The notes: generated by a model not told the origin, from the sequence alone. 64,000 nt of DNA from Closterium sp. NIES-65 (GCA_948144175.1 CANXME010001990.1:1116001-1180000), one strand, 5' to 3'; positions 11,722-23,409 are shown, numbered from the stretch's first letter. Program-made: numbers and translations.

Positions 11722-12846
11722 CTGGTTCACACTCGTCATCTAGCAACTGTGTTTCATAAGATATCATCTCCATAGTCATAACGATGCGGTTTGCAGCGAG
11801 ATCCAGCACCTCCCAACATTTGCTCACGAGAGAAACGCCAAGATGAAGACCCCAACTGGCTTTCGGCGCAAGCTTCCCTCCGCGCTGATGTTGTTGGACC
11901 ATGTATTGCACCACGCAACCCCACGCTCAGGCCATGGTGAGGTCCGGCATCGTTTTGTACATCAGCGTATACGGTGTTGCTCCCGAAGGCAGGGATGCGT
12001 GCTCAATGTTGTTGCGCACCCTCACAGCTTGGCGAAGTGGAAGGTGCCACCAATGGTGTGGCAGGTGCTTATGCAGAAGCATTGTCCGCACCGCTTTGAC
12101 AAATGTGTGCATTTCACGTTCAGCCATACCATTCTGCTGCAGAGTATACGGACATGTCAGATGAACAATGCCGTGCTTGGTCGAGGAAGGCGGTGAAATT
12201 GCTACCTAATAAATTCCCTCCACAATCAGACCAAATCATCTTCACCATCAGCTTGCTTTGTTGCTCCACCATCATCAGCCACTTTTCAAATTTCTCCGAA
12301 GCGTCACTCTTCCTCGTGAGAGAATACGTCTACACGAAGCGCGTTTTGCGGTCTTTCATAAAAGAAAGTAGCAACTCCTGTCCTTTGCAGGAACTTGAAA
12401 GGGTCTGCAAACTTCGATGTGCACAACGTCCAATGCGTTTTCGGGTTCAGAACCTTGGTCGGGGAAAGTATGCCAAACTAACTTACCGCCCACGCAAGAA
12501 ATGCATACCAGGTCCGCGCCAGACGATGACAAAATCTCCAAACCAGCTGTTGCGCTGTGTGCAGCTATGCGTTTTGTTGTATCGATGCCTGCGTGCACAA
12601 GTCGATGATGCTATCGTCCGACGACTTCGTAGGCGATGCAATCGTCCACAGTTCGACCATTTTCGTCGGCGCGGCGTCGACTGCGACGAACACGGGCGGA
12701 GGTCGATGCAAAGAACACGGCCAGTGTAGCGCGCTTGTCCGAGAACAGCTCCCTGAACAAAGATAATAAGTAGTGTGCAAAATTATGTTGTGTGCAATTG
12801 CAATATGCGGTTGCGCTTTCGTGTTTCCCCATCTCCAGGTCCGTCA
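11722..12846 (-). pseudogene. E1 integrase remnant between E2 and E3
   Basis: Minus-strand frames give, in coding order, a region upstream of integrase (12840-12611), the zinc finger and start of the core (CISCVGGKLVWHTFP, then VVHIEVCRPF, where the first catalytic Asp is Glu) within 12598-12356, the end of the core (AVRTMLLHKHLPHHWWHLPLRQ) within 12127-11927, and the C-terminal SH3-like part (SWGLHLGVSLVSKCWEVLDL) within 11914-11722. Stops and frameshifts separate them. This piece joins 5259 on one side and 17375 on the other once E2 and E3 are removed, which shows that E1 is older than both. Confidence 0.85.
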
Positions 12847-13252
12847 TGTTAGGTGATGCTATCATTTGCATTCACGTCTGTGTGCTTTCCATCATATGTT
12901 CGTGCGTTGCATGCGTGGTATGAGCGTGTGCAAGAATTCGTGTTTGGCATGGTTTGGATTTCCTGAGTGTGTGTGAATGTTATTTGGCTTGATAGAGCTT
13001 TACGTCGAGCCAAGTATAGCTTCAAACGGAGCACGAACAAGAAAGTTACGAACATTTGAAGTTTGTATGCTTTTGATATTTGGTTGTGGTGGCTAGGGCT
13101 ACAACATATCTGAGTTTGGTGAAGTTTTGACGGTGAACTTTTCGTCGATGGCGTTTCTTGTGAACTTGAGTTTTCCGTCCAGAAATTGAGACCAACTATT
13201 TTGAGAAATTTAGGTCCATAATCTTCATAGACCTCGTCCTTAGTTTCTAACA
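12847..13252 (+). repeat. E3 5' LTR, internally deleted
   Basis: It starts TGTTAGGTGATGC and ends TTTCTAACA. At 406 bp it is less than half the length of its partner: both ends match the 3' LTR, but about 435 bp corresponding to roughly 16775-17215 are absent. The join lies near 13093, in GGTTGTGGTGGCTAGGGC. Confidence 0.92.
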
Positions 13253-13254
13253 AT

Positions 13255-13266
13255 TGGTATCAGAGC
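13255..13266 (+). promoter_or_regulatory. E3 primer-binding site (initiator-Met tRNA type)
   Basis: TGGTATCAGAGC lies two bases inside the 5' LTR. It is the standard 12-base match to the 3' end of plant initiator methionine tRNA used by copia elements. Confidence 0.9.
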
Positions 13267-13487
13267 TTATTAAGGACCTTGTGGGGAGTCTACTGAAGTG
13301 TGAAGACCATCCTAGACCCACCATGGCCTGTGGGCGGGCCTAAGTGGAGTTCTGGAGGTTGGATGTGACTTCCGCTAAGGGGAAACTCTGCCGAAATTTC
13401 GTTGGCGCAGACACTTGTGGAAATTGTGTGGGACTTCGGTGTGGACAGCAAAGGGGGAGCTGGAACCTGTGATTGGGAGAAGAGGGG

Positions 13488-14874
13488 ATGAGTCAAGGGA
13501 GTGTAGAAGCAGCCGAGAAGAGGAGTGAGCCGTCACCATCCAAGGTTGAGGCGTTGGATGGCTCCAACTACGAGGAATGGAGCGAGCGGATGAGGAGCGT
13601 CTTCAAGCGCTACAAGCTGCTGAAACTTGCGATGGGAGAAGACAAAATGCCCGAGAAAGGAGATGCTTGGGAGCGGTGGATCAAGCGGAGCACGGTGTTG
13701 TTCGAACTCATCTTGCAATTGGTGAACAACGATATGTTCCAGCACATCAAGGATTTGGTGGAGCTCGATGATTCGGGACCGAAGGCGTGGAAGCTGCTGC
13801 GCGACGTGATACAACCCAACACGCTGCCAATGACGATTGTGTTGGAGAAGGAGCTGGCTGCCCTCTCCATGCACCGGGTTATGATGTAAAGCCGGTCCTT
13901 GACAAGATCAAGGACACCTATGCGAGGATGGCAGCGGGAGGCAGCAAGGTGTCGGAGATGCAACAGTGCACCAAGATCATCTCGCTGCTTGACAACACAT
14001 GGGACAACCTCATCCCCAACCTCAACGTTCAGCAGGACAAGTGGACGCCTGAGTGGCTACGGCAGCAAATCGTGCAGGAGGACTTCCGCAGGCGCCACAC
14101 AGGAGGTGGTGCTGCCAACAAAACTGCTGAGGGGTATGGAGCTGTAGGAGGCAGCAAAGGAAGAGGGGGAGGGAGAGGCCGAGGCCGTGGGAGAGGCTTT
14201 GGCAGAGGGAGAGGCCGAGGTGACTACAACGAGGGGTATGGGAGCTCTGGTGGCAAGGGGACACCCAAATGGAGGGTGCATGCTGGTACTGCAAGAAGGC
14301 TGGACACCCATGGTTCAAGTGTTTTAGTCAGCCTAAGGGATGGGCGCCCCGAGGCATGAAGCCGCCAAGTGGTGAACGTGCACGAGGTGGCGCTGTTCAA
14401 GGTTCAGGTGCACAAGGTGATGGTGCACAAGGTAAAGCCGACCCTTGGATGTTCCTCATGGTTGAGGATGTGCAAGGGAGTGGGGGTGATGTGGGTTCAG
14501 TTGGGAAGGTTGTGATGCACCCCCTCACCCACTGGGTGATCGATTCAGGTTGCACAAGTCACATGACCCCACGGGCAGATTTGTTTGACTAGGTAAAACC
14601 CCCTGGGAAGATCAAGTTTGTGGCTGCCGTTTCAGGTGGTTTGCTCCCTGTGATTGGTGTTGGGAATGCAAAGGTTATGGAAGCTAATGGGGGGCTTGTG
14701 GGGCGGGAGAATGTGCTATTGGTTGAAGGTTTATTCGCTAACCTCCTCTCTGTGCGCCGGCTGCAGAAAAGCAACGCCAAAGTTACATTCAGCCCAACCA
14801 GCTGCCGTGCAAAGCTTGGGAAGTTGCTGCTGTGGGATTTGGAGGGGAAGAGCTGCTGCATCAAGGACGTCTGA
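13488..14874 (+). pseudogene. E3 gag-protease
   Basis: Gag starts at the ATG 13488 (MSQGSVEAAEKRSEP) and keeps the capsid-like segment (SNYEEWSERMRSVFKRYKLL). A frameshift near 13870-13890 moves it to a second frame (VLDKIKDTYARMAAGGSKVSE) with an Arg/Gly repeat, and another near 14265 moves it to a third. The third holds an intact zinc knuckle, CWYCKKAGHPWFKC (C-x2-C-x4-H-x4-C), and the protease box WVIDSGCTSHMTPR. A TAG at 14590-14592 interrupts the protease. The frame ends at the TGA 14872-14874 that E2 shares. Confidence 0.88.
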
Positions 14875-16341
14875 CAGCTGTCCATTATTACTAGGAATGG
14901 GAAACCACCAGCAACGGTAGCGGCAGCGGCAACGACTAAAACAACTGCGGGAGGAGAGGAGATTGCACCAATTGGTAGGGCCCTGGATGTAGTCAAGAAG
15001 GTGTTGCAGTCAGAGCAGCCACATGGTGAGGTGCTTGCTGGTGTGGATGCAACCGCTGCATGGGCAAAGGCTTCATCTGGGAATATTGATGCCGATTGGG
15101 AGACATGGCACGCGAGGTTGTGTCACATCAACATTCCTATGCTGCAGAAGTTAGTGAAGGATGGGAGCTTGAAGGGGTTGGAGGTGAAGGGAGCAGCAAA
15201 GGAGATTGGGAGCTGCCCTACATGCCTTGAGACCAAGATCACGAAGTTTCCCTTCAGCAGCAGCACGGGGCCAACAAAGGCTCCACTTGCACTTGTGCAC
15301 ATGGACGTGGTGGGCCCCATGAGGGCCCCTTCTCTCTCGAGCAGCCGCTACTTCTTGACCATTGTAGACGACCACACGTGTGAGGTGTGGGTGTACCCTC
15401 TAAAGACTAAGAGGGAGGTGGCAGCGACTGTTCTCAAGGAGTGGATGCCGAGAGCTCAAAGGGAGAGCGGACACAAGGTGAAGGTGATCCGCACAGACAA
15501 TGGGGGAGAGTTCATTGGCGCTGATTTTGAGACGGTGCTCAAGAAGAAGGGGATCCAGCATCAGCTCACAGTGCCCTACAACCCTCAGCAGAACGGCGTG
15601 ACTGAGCGGTTCAACCGGACCCTGCAAGAAGGTGCTTGCTCTCTCCTTGGGCGCGCAGGGCTGCTGGATCCGTTTTGGGTGACTGCACTGCGGCAGGTCG
15701 CCCTTGTGAAGAATAGGGTGCTGGCGACTGTGGGGAAGAAGCAGTGCGTCCCCTACACCAAGTGGTCTGGGAGTGCAAGAGCTGTGAACATGCTGAGAGC
15801 CTTTGGGTGCATGGTGGTGTTTCATGTGCCTAAGGAGAAGAGGGGAAAACGGGAGGCTTCTGGGAGATGGGGTGTGCACTTGGGGATTGCTAGGGATCAC
15901 AAGGGCTGGTTGATATGGGACTTGACCAGCCAACAGTTGACTGTGTCAAGGGATGTGAAGTTTCTTGAGTCCTTTTACTATAAGGAGTGGCAGCAATAGC
16001 AGAAAATGGTTCCTACTACACCGCTGATCATTGAGGCTAATGAGGTGCAGCAGCCTTTGAGGCAAGTGCAGGTCACTGTCTTAGAGGAGGAGATTTCTGG
16101 GGTGACTGAGGATGGGGGAGAACCTGAGGTGGAGGAGCAGCACCAGCAGCAGCAAGATGCTCCACCACGAGCCCAACGTCCGTCTGACCATCCTAGGAGG
16201 GATGTTTGCCCTCCTGCTAGGCTAACCTATACGAGCCGTGGCACGCCAAGTGTGGTACCGGCTGGAAGTGTGGCTGAGCATATTGATGGGGATGCGATAG
16301 CCTACTGCTATGGGGCTCTATTGAGAGGTTGGGGAGCTTAA
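14875..16341 (+). pseudogene. E3 integrase and truncated linker
   Basis: Beyond the TGA the same frame stays open to 15999. It encodes the integrase zinc finger (WHARLCHINIP...CPTCLETK), HMDVVGPM, the second Asp in RTDNGGEF and the Glu in NPQQNGVTERF (D,D35E complete), and the C-terminal part (GWLIWDLTSQQLTVSRDVKF). After TAG at 15997-15999, 16006-16341 carries the acidic Gln-rich linker and then runs straight into the extreme 3' end of the element. The RT domain is absent. Confidence 0.88.
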
Positions 16342-16528
16342 CGCCATCAGACAGAGGTTGCGAAAGAGTGCTGCAGATTTGGGCATAAGGAAGATGTTCG
16401 GTTGCTCGTTGGGATGAGTGATGGAAGAAGATTGGAAGGGAATGAAGCTTGATATGATGAGTGTGCATTGTGGGTGCATGCTTGTGTTATGGCATGTGGG
16501 ATGATGGTAGGCAGCCAGAGGGGGAGTT

Positions 16529-17369
16529 TGTTATGTGATGCTATCATTTGCATTCACGTCTGTCTGCCTCCCATCATATGTTCGTGTGTTGCATGCATGG
16601 TGTGAGCGTGTGCAATAATTCGTGTTTGGCATGGTTTGGATTTCTTGAGTGTGTGTGAATGTTATTTGGCTTGAGAGAGCTTTCCGTCGAGCCAAGTATT
16701 GCTTAAAACGGAGCACGAACAAGAAAATTACAAACATTTGAAGTTCATATGATTTTGATATTTGGTTGTGGTGACTTTGTGAATTTGCGGGTTGACTCCA
16801 TAAGGGGTACAGACTTTGGGGGGTTGGAAAATTCGTCCCCATCACTGTAGATGCTGCCAAGTGGTTGGGAGGAGCCAAACCAGGTTGGCAAGTGTGGCCA
16901 AGTTGGGCAAGGTGGATGGCATGGGTTGGAAAGTGACAAAAGTAAAACTGGGGTTCCTAGAGGGAAGGGATTTGGTGTGCTTATGAGGTTTCCTTGGTTG
17001 GGGACTCTCTTGGGACCTTTCCTCTCATCCTCCTCATCCCCTCCTACCTGGTTAATTGCTACTCTTACATCCTTGTGTGGTAATTGTGAAAATTGTGAGA
17101 TTCTTATTATTGAGTTAAGTTCTCATGGCAGCATACCCCCCTGTGCGCCGAAATTTATAAGTCAACAAATACTTTATCATACGATTCAAATTGGGAACTG
17201 TAACTACAGACTATGGCTACAACATATCTGAGTTTGGTGAAGTTTTGACGGTGAAATTTTTGTTGACGGCGTTTATTGTGAACTCGACTTTCTGTCCAGA
17301 AATTGAGACCAACGATTTTGAGAAATTTAGGGCCATAATCTTCATAGACCTCGTCCTTAGTTTCTAGCA
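16529..17369 (+). repeat. E3 3' LTR
   Basis: 841 bp, starting TGTTATGTGATGC after the polypurine tract and ending TTTCTAGCA (family consensus CTAACA). It matches the E2 LTRs in reverse orientation. Confidence 0.93.
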
Positions 17370-17374
17370 CATCA

Positions 17375-18259
17375 ACCGTTGCTCCAGCTGGCTGATGTAA
17401 AGGTCATCCGTTGCCTTGTAGGTCTTCATAATGAATTGCCAAGCTTGAAAACCAGTGACCACCCAAATACGGCGGGGCTTTAATGAAACGACACGCGAGC
17501 AACACGTTGACATGACCATAAACGTCAACCGTTGTGCGTAATGAAACTGTGCGCAACGCTCAACAACCTATTCAGGCGACATCTCCACCGAGCTGTCAAC
17601 AAACTTCTTCGACTGCGCGATATCCAACTACGGCTGAATAGATTGGACCCACAATGTAAAATCATGACGCCCTTCAAGCAGTTTCAGCACGACGATTTGT
17701 CTAGCGAGAACTTGAAGTATCAGTTTTCAGGAGGGATGCCACCATCTCGTATAGCTAACGCATTTGCCGTTCAGGAGGGTGCGCTACCACTTTGTCGTGC
17801 AGAGTTGCGAGGACCGTGCACGTCACTACGTGCACTTGTTGCGGTGGCTGACCGAAGGACTTGCGCTTGCGTTCCACCGACGCTCGTAGTGTTCACTCTG
17901 ACAGGGCCTTGTTGCCATCGTTATTGACGTTGTTGCTGTCAGAACATTGTAGCTTAGTTGCCTTCACCACGGGAGACGCGGACTCACTTTCTACCTCAGC
18001 GCGAGGAGGTGGGTGATCGCGAGCCCACTTTGCACGAGCTCCTTCGATCATCAGCTCTAGATCCTCGGCGCCAATTTCGCCACCATTATGGCACTCCCTC
18101 AAAGCAATCACCTGCGCTTGCATATCCTTGACTTCTGCAGCGGCGCCCTCGCCAGCCATGCGGAATCGAAGAGATTACTGGCCCTAGGTTGACAGCTACG
18201 TCCATCGTATACAAGGCGATCTGAAGTTCGCGTAAGCGTCCACGCTCACCGCACCATGC
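17375..18259 (-). pseudogene. Probable E1 gag remnant
   Basis: By position this is the 5' coding part of E1. Minus-strand frames include an Ala/Glu-rich stretch (MAGEGAAAEVKDMQAQVIALRE, 18159-17893) and, near 17460-17375, a fragment like the copia gag helix (WQFIMKTYKATDDLYISQLE). Stops are frequent and the fit to a gag domain is weak, so the call rests mainly on its place between the E1 integrase and the right-hand repeat. Confidence 0.5.
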
Positions 18260-18412
18260 AAAGAATAGGCGATTATGGGAGAGCCTAGGCGCAGAGTTGC
18301 AAACTGGATATTTGTAAACCAAATACGGACTTTCTCGATACTGGTATTTACCATGTGCTTCGTATTCAGCAACTAAAGAATCAAAATTGATTAATTGATT
18401 GATTACAACAGA
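18260..18412 (-). repeat. Direct repeat, probable right LTR remnant of E1
   Basis: The counterpart of 2391-2515 (GGGAGAGCCTAGGCGCAGAG, ending in TTGATTAATTGATTGATTAC). It has one extra segment of about 25 bases in the middle. Ends are not clear. Confidence 0.45.
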
Positions 18413-18789
18413 AACTGAAAGAATCCGCCTCTGTTATAATTGACGCCACAGAGTCTACTTGGCGAGTTAAGGGCAGAGCCTAGGATCAATCTAACGGGCT
18501 CCGAGCAAGGAATTCGTAGCTATTGGGATAACTGAAATCGCCCAAAAAATGAGAGAGCAATAGTTGTTCATATAAGTCTGGGTACAACCTACGAACTGAG
18601 AACGAACTCTCTAGAATTTGCTCTCTAGTTTTATAGCTAAAACACAAGTAGAATTGTAACATCGAACCGCGTGCAACTCGACTGAAATTTGGACTTAGGA
18701 TTGCGTCCAACTTCCGCGACGTCCGCGTTCATAATTTTGGACTTTGCCGGGTTCGTTTCTCCACGCCAAAATCTTGTGTTACAGGAAAT
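18413..18789. other. Unassigned junction upstream of E4
   Basis: About 380 bases with no recognisable gene. It contains GCAGAGCCTAGGATC (18475-18489), which resembles part of the E1 repeat. It joins the E4 leader without any E4-family LTR, so E4 lost its 5' end here. A weak primer-like TTGGTTGGTACGAAC lies near 18789. Confidence 0.3.
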
Positions 18790-18824
18790 TGGTTGGTACG
18801 AACTCCGGAGGTGCTAGTGGCGAG

Positions 18825-21800
18825 ATGGATAGAAGTAGAGAGGCTGGAGAGCAGGGGGGAGTTGCTGGTGGAGGAGTGGGGACTCACCAACCAGCCAACC
18901 CTACGCTACCTACGTCTACTACACCATCTCCAACAACCGTGGATCCCGTGAAGGCGTTCTCTATTGAGAAATCCATGGGGGAGGACTACGAGCACTGGAG
19001 CTTCCGCATGAGGCTGATGTACACCCAATTTAAGCTATTGAATCTGGTGGAGGGGAAGGAGAAGATGCCGGAGGCCGCGGAGCTGAAAGGAGCGTGGATG
19101 AAGCGATCGTTCGATGCGTACATGCTCATGGTGCAAGCGGTTGGCGGACGACAACTTGACCACATCAAGGACCTCTTGGATGATCCAGAGTGTGGCCCCA
19201 AGGCTTGGAGGAAGCTTATGGATGTGCACTCACCGACACATGCTACCGGCATCGTGCTACTCGCGCGGCGACTGCGCGACATCAAGTTCGTTGATGGAGA
19301 GCCGATGCAACCGGTGTTGGATGAGATGTGGGACATCTTCACGAAGCTCCAAGGAGGCGGTGTGGTGTACCCGGAGCTCGTGCAATGCGTGGAGATTGTG
19401 ATACGGCTGCCGGAGTCGTGGTCTGCCCTAGCGATCAACCTCAACTCCCAACAACCCCAATGGAGCGTGGATTACATTCGCGCCCGCATCCTAGCGGAGG
19501 ACTTGCGGCGGCGGAGTGTGGAGCGCTCGGAGGAGGGGGCTGGCTATGGAGTTGGAGGTGGAAAGAGTGGCTTCAAGAAGAAGTGGAAGGGCAAAAAAAA
19601 GGACAACCCTAAGGAGGATGGCGGCGGGGGTCAAGGGGAGGTGTGGTTCTACTGCAAGAAGCGCAGACATCGTTGGCGGAAGTGCTACCAACGACCCAAG
19701 GATTGGACCCCACCTTCATTGAGCAACCTGCATGGTGGCAAGAGGAGTGGGGGAGTCATGGGAGCTAGTGGAGAGGAGAAGGAGGAGGAGAAAGGCGGCA
19801 AATCTGAGGAGCGGAAGGCCGGGTTCTTCTTTTTCGTGAACGAAGGCGCAACCGACCTCGCTATGGCTGCCAAGGTTCTCCTACACCCCCTCACCCATTG
19901 GGTGATTGACTCGGGAAGCTCCTGGCACATGACTCCTCGTGCGGACCTACTCGATGAGATTCAGCCCGCACCTATCTCTACGGTCACATCCGCGACGGGC
20001 GCCAAGGCCAAGGTCATGGGCATGGGATGCGCCAAGTTCATGGGAGCGGATGGAGAGCTCGTGAGGCTGAAGAATGTGCTGTGGGTGCCGGACTTGTGCG
20101 CGAACCTGATTTCTACTGGCCGGTTGGGAGATGCGGGTGTGAACACCGAGACGATTGGCTCGGAGCGCTATCGTGCTTACAACGATGAGCGCCTCATTTG
20201 GGACCTGCAGTGGAAGGGAGATATCCACAAGCGGATGTGGCAGATTCCGGTCCTCCCTTGGCGGAAATCGGGCAAGGCGGCAGCGGCGGCATCTATGGAG
20301 GAGAGTGTCACCGAGGAGGAGCAGCAAGGTGTGCAAGGAGAGGAGCTGATTGGAGGAAGCGCGGCGGTGAAGGCGTCGGCTACCTCGGGCCAAGCGGATT
20401 GGGAGACTTAGCATCGGCGGCTCGCACACGTGGTTGTTTCAACACTGGAGGTGATGCATAAGGAGAAGTGCGTGCATGGGCTGCAACTGCAAGGAGATGG
20501 CGCTCACTATGGCAGCTGCGAGGCGTGTATGCAAAACAAGTTTGCGCGGTTCCCGTTTCCACGTGCGGAGGGATCAGCGAAGGCGCCGCTGGAGGTGGTG
20601 CACATGGACCTGGTGGGTCCTATGAGGACTGAGGGGACTGGGGGAGTGCTTTACTTCCTTACCATGGTGGACGAATGGAGCCGTTTCACGTGGGCGCGTC
20701 CCTTGTCCAAGAAGAGTGATGCTGCAGCGGCGATCAAGGAGGATTGGTTGCCGATGGTGGAGCGGCAAGCGATGTGGCTGGTGAAGGTGCTGAGGAGCGA
20801 CCGAGGTGGAGAGTTCCTTGGATCGGAATTCACCAAGTTCCTCAAGAGAAATGGCATCCGACATCAGCTGACCTGCCCTGGAACACCGCAGCAGAACGGC
20901 ATTGCTGAGCGTGCCAACCGGACTATTGGCGAGGCGGCTAAGACCTTGTTGGGGGCTGCTGGGATGCCCTACAAGTTCTGGCCTGATGCCGTTCGCCATG
21001 TCATCACGGTCAAGAACAGGGTCTTGACTCATGTTGGCGACAAGCATTGGGTGCCGTACGAGCGTTGGCTTGGGAAGAAGCCATCCATTGACATGCTGCG
21101 GGTATGGGGCTGCATGGGGCTTGTGATGGTGCCTAAGGAGCAGAGGCACAAGCTGGAAGTTGCTGCTGTGTGGGCTGTCCATCTTGGGATGGCTCCTGAC
21201 TCGAAGGGGTGGCTGATGTGGGACCCCTAGAGCAAGAGGACGCTCGTCAGTCGTGGCGTCAAGTTTGTGGAGGACGTCATGTACAAGGATTGACAGCAGC
21301 AGCAGCAGGTGCGGATTGGCTTGCGTTTGCAGGAGATTGAGCGGTCTGCAGTGGAGGAGGTTCAGCTGCACCTTGAGGATCTCCCTGGGTCAGAGCTGAC
21401 CAGTGACCACACTGGCGGTGGTGAGCAGCAAGTTTCTGGTCCTGCTGGAGAGGAGGGGTTGGAGGATGAGTCGGCACGTGTGGACTCACCAACTCAGCCC
21501 GAGCTTGCTGCAAACGCCAAGGTCACCAAGAGGAGTGTGCAGAGAGGAGCTTCACCACATGGGCAGCAGATTGCAACCCGCGAGAAGAGAGTGGTAGCAG
21601 CACCCTCAAGGCTGAAGTATAGCCGTTTGGGAGGACCCAAGCAAGGTGCCATGGTGGTTCAGGCGGATGAGGGGGAGGATGAGGAGAAGGCGTTCTGTTT
21701 CTTCACACCCTTGCCTAGAGAACCAGCCACAGTGGAGGAGGCACTCAGTGGACCCCAGAAGGAGGAGTGGAAGGCTGCCATGGATGCGGAGTTCAACAGT

Positions 21801-23309
21801 CTCATTGAGAATGGGACTTGGGAGCTTGTTGATTTACCCGAGGGGCGACGGCCGATCAGCAGCAAGTGGGTCTTCAAGGTGAAGAGTGGAGCTGATGGTG
21901 CGTTGGAGCGGTTCAAGAGCCGCTTGGTCGCCAAGGGGTTTCAGCAGAAAGAGAAGGTCGACTTTGGAGAGATATTCGCTCCCGTTACTAAGCCACTAAC
22001 ACTGAGGACTTTGATGGCTGGCGCAGCTGTGAAGGGATGGCACGTGAAGCAGATGGATATCACCACTGCGTTCCTCAATGGAATACTGCTGGAGGATATC
22101 TACATGGCGCAGCCCGACAGCTATGAGGATGGGACCAGCCGGGTATGCAAGCTTAAGAAGGCCATCTATGGCCTTAAGCAAGCGCCCAGGTGCTGGTACG
22201 AGAAGCTGGAGGAGGTGCTGCTGGGTGGAGGCTTCAAGACGTCCCAGGCGGAGCACAGCTTGTTTCTGCTTGGAGAGGGGGAGCAGCTGCTTTTGCTGCT
22301 GGTGTATGTCGATGACATACTGCTGTTCTCACCTTCCATGGAGCAGATTGAGAGGACACAGAAGCTGCTGATGGACAACTTCAAGTGCAAGATGCTGGGG
22401 GATGTCCACTACTACTTGGGGCTGCAGATCGAGAGGGATGTTGAGAGGAGGTGGCTGAAGGTGCATCAGTCACACTACATCTCTGGTGTCATGGAGCGGT
22501 ATGGTGTGACTGGGGGTTGCACTCTGATGACACCGTTCCTTGCGGGCTTCAAACTGAAGAAGGCAGCTGAGGAGGATGATGTACTCGAGGATGAGCAGCA
22601 AAATGAGTACCAATCACTCATTGGGAGTGTGATGTATGCAGCTGTGCATACGCGACCTGATGCTTCATTCGGAGTGGGGCAGTTGGCCAGAGTTGTGCAG
22701 CGGCCCACTGAGGAGCAGTTGGAGGTGGCAAAGCGCTTGGTGCGCTACCTTGGATCAACGGCATCTGGTGGTGTTCAGTTTTCAGCTGGCGGCCAGCTGA
22801 AACAGATTGGAGCAGATGGGGTCACGCCTGGAACCTTGAAGCTGTCGTGCTTCACCGACGCCACATGGGCCTCAGAGGATGAGGATCAGTCATCGATTGG
22901 CGGCTTTGTGTGCATGGTCGGAGGTGGACCAGTGAGCTGGAGGTCCAAGAAGCAGAGTGAGATTGCTAAGTCTTCCGGAGAGGCAGAGTACATGGCGATG
23001 TACCATGCCATCAAGGAGATCGTGCTCCTGAGGAAGCTGCTGGAGGACATGGGAGCGGAACAGGAGGGACCTACACCACTTTTCTCCGACAGCAAGGCTG
23101 CTATTGGCATGGCAAATAATCCTATCCTCAATGGGCTGAACAAGCACATGAAGATTAAGTGGCATTGGGTGAGGCAGATGGTGAAGGAGGGGATTGTTGA
23201 GCTTCACCATGTGAAGGCTAGCAAGCAGGCGGCAGATTTTCTCACCAAGAGACTTCCCGAGAGCGCACATTGGAAGTGTGCTAAGATGTGTGGCATGGCA
23301 TTGCACTAG
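18825..23309 (+). pseudogene. E4 gag-pol polyprotein with three nonsense codons
   Basis: One frame of 1495 codons is interrupted only by TAG at 20409-20411, TAG at 21228-21230 and TGA at 21291-21293. The start is the ATG 18825 (MDRSREAGEQG). Residues are counted from there. Gag has EHWSFRMRLMYTQFKLL, and its knuckle has lost the first Cys (WFYCKKRRHRWRKC). Protease D362-S-G. Integrase finger (HRRLAHV...CEACMQNK) follows the first stop; catalytic D595, D659 and E695 have D,D35E spacing. RT is complete with YVDD at 1161-1164. RNase H has CFTDATWAS, SSGEAEYMAMYH and FSDSKAA. Two of the stops replace Trp in related copies and one probably replaces Gln, all single transitions. Otherwise the protein looks functional. 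Confidence 0.93.
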
Positions 23310-23409
23310 TGTGGGCAGCAGTGTCATGAGTGCACGTGTAATTGTGTGCATGAGAGTTAGCATTTGTGTGAATATATGTGCATGCAGTCCGTTAGTCTGA
23401 GGGGGAGTT

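Larger units (their letters stand above)
12847..17369 (+). mobile_element. E3: RT-deleted copia element of the E2 family
   Basis: A 4523-bp plus-strand element in E1, flanked by CGTCA (12842-12846) and CATCA (17370-17374), a 5-bp TSD with one transition. LTRs are 12847-13252 (internally deleted) and 16529-17369. The primer site TGGTATCAGAGC (13255-13266) and the polypurine tract AGAGGGGGAGTT (16517-16528) are intact. It encodes gag, protease and integrase, all broken, but RT and all but the last codons of RNase H are missing between about 16340 and 16400. It is non-autonomous. It lies head-to-head with E2, 1.1 kb apart. Confidence 0.95.

Noticed and set aside
20409-21293. Three E4 stop codons as programmed readthrough sites
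   Set aside because: They fall inside integrase and its linker, two replace Trp, and related copies have sense codons there; nonsense mutation explains them.
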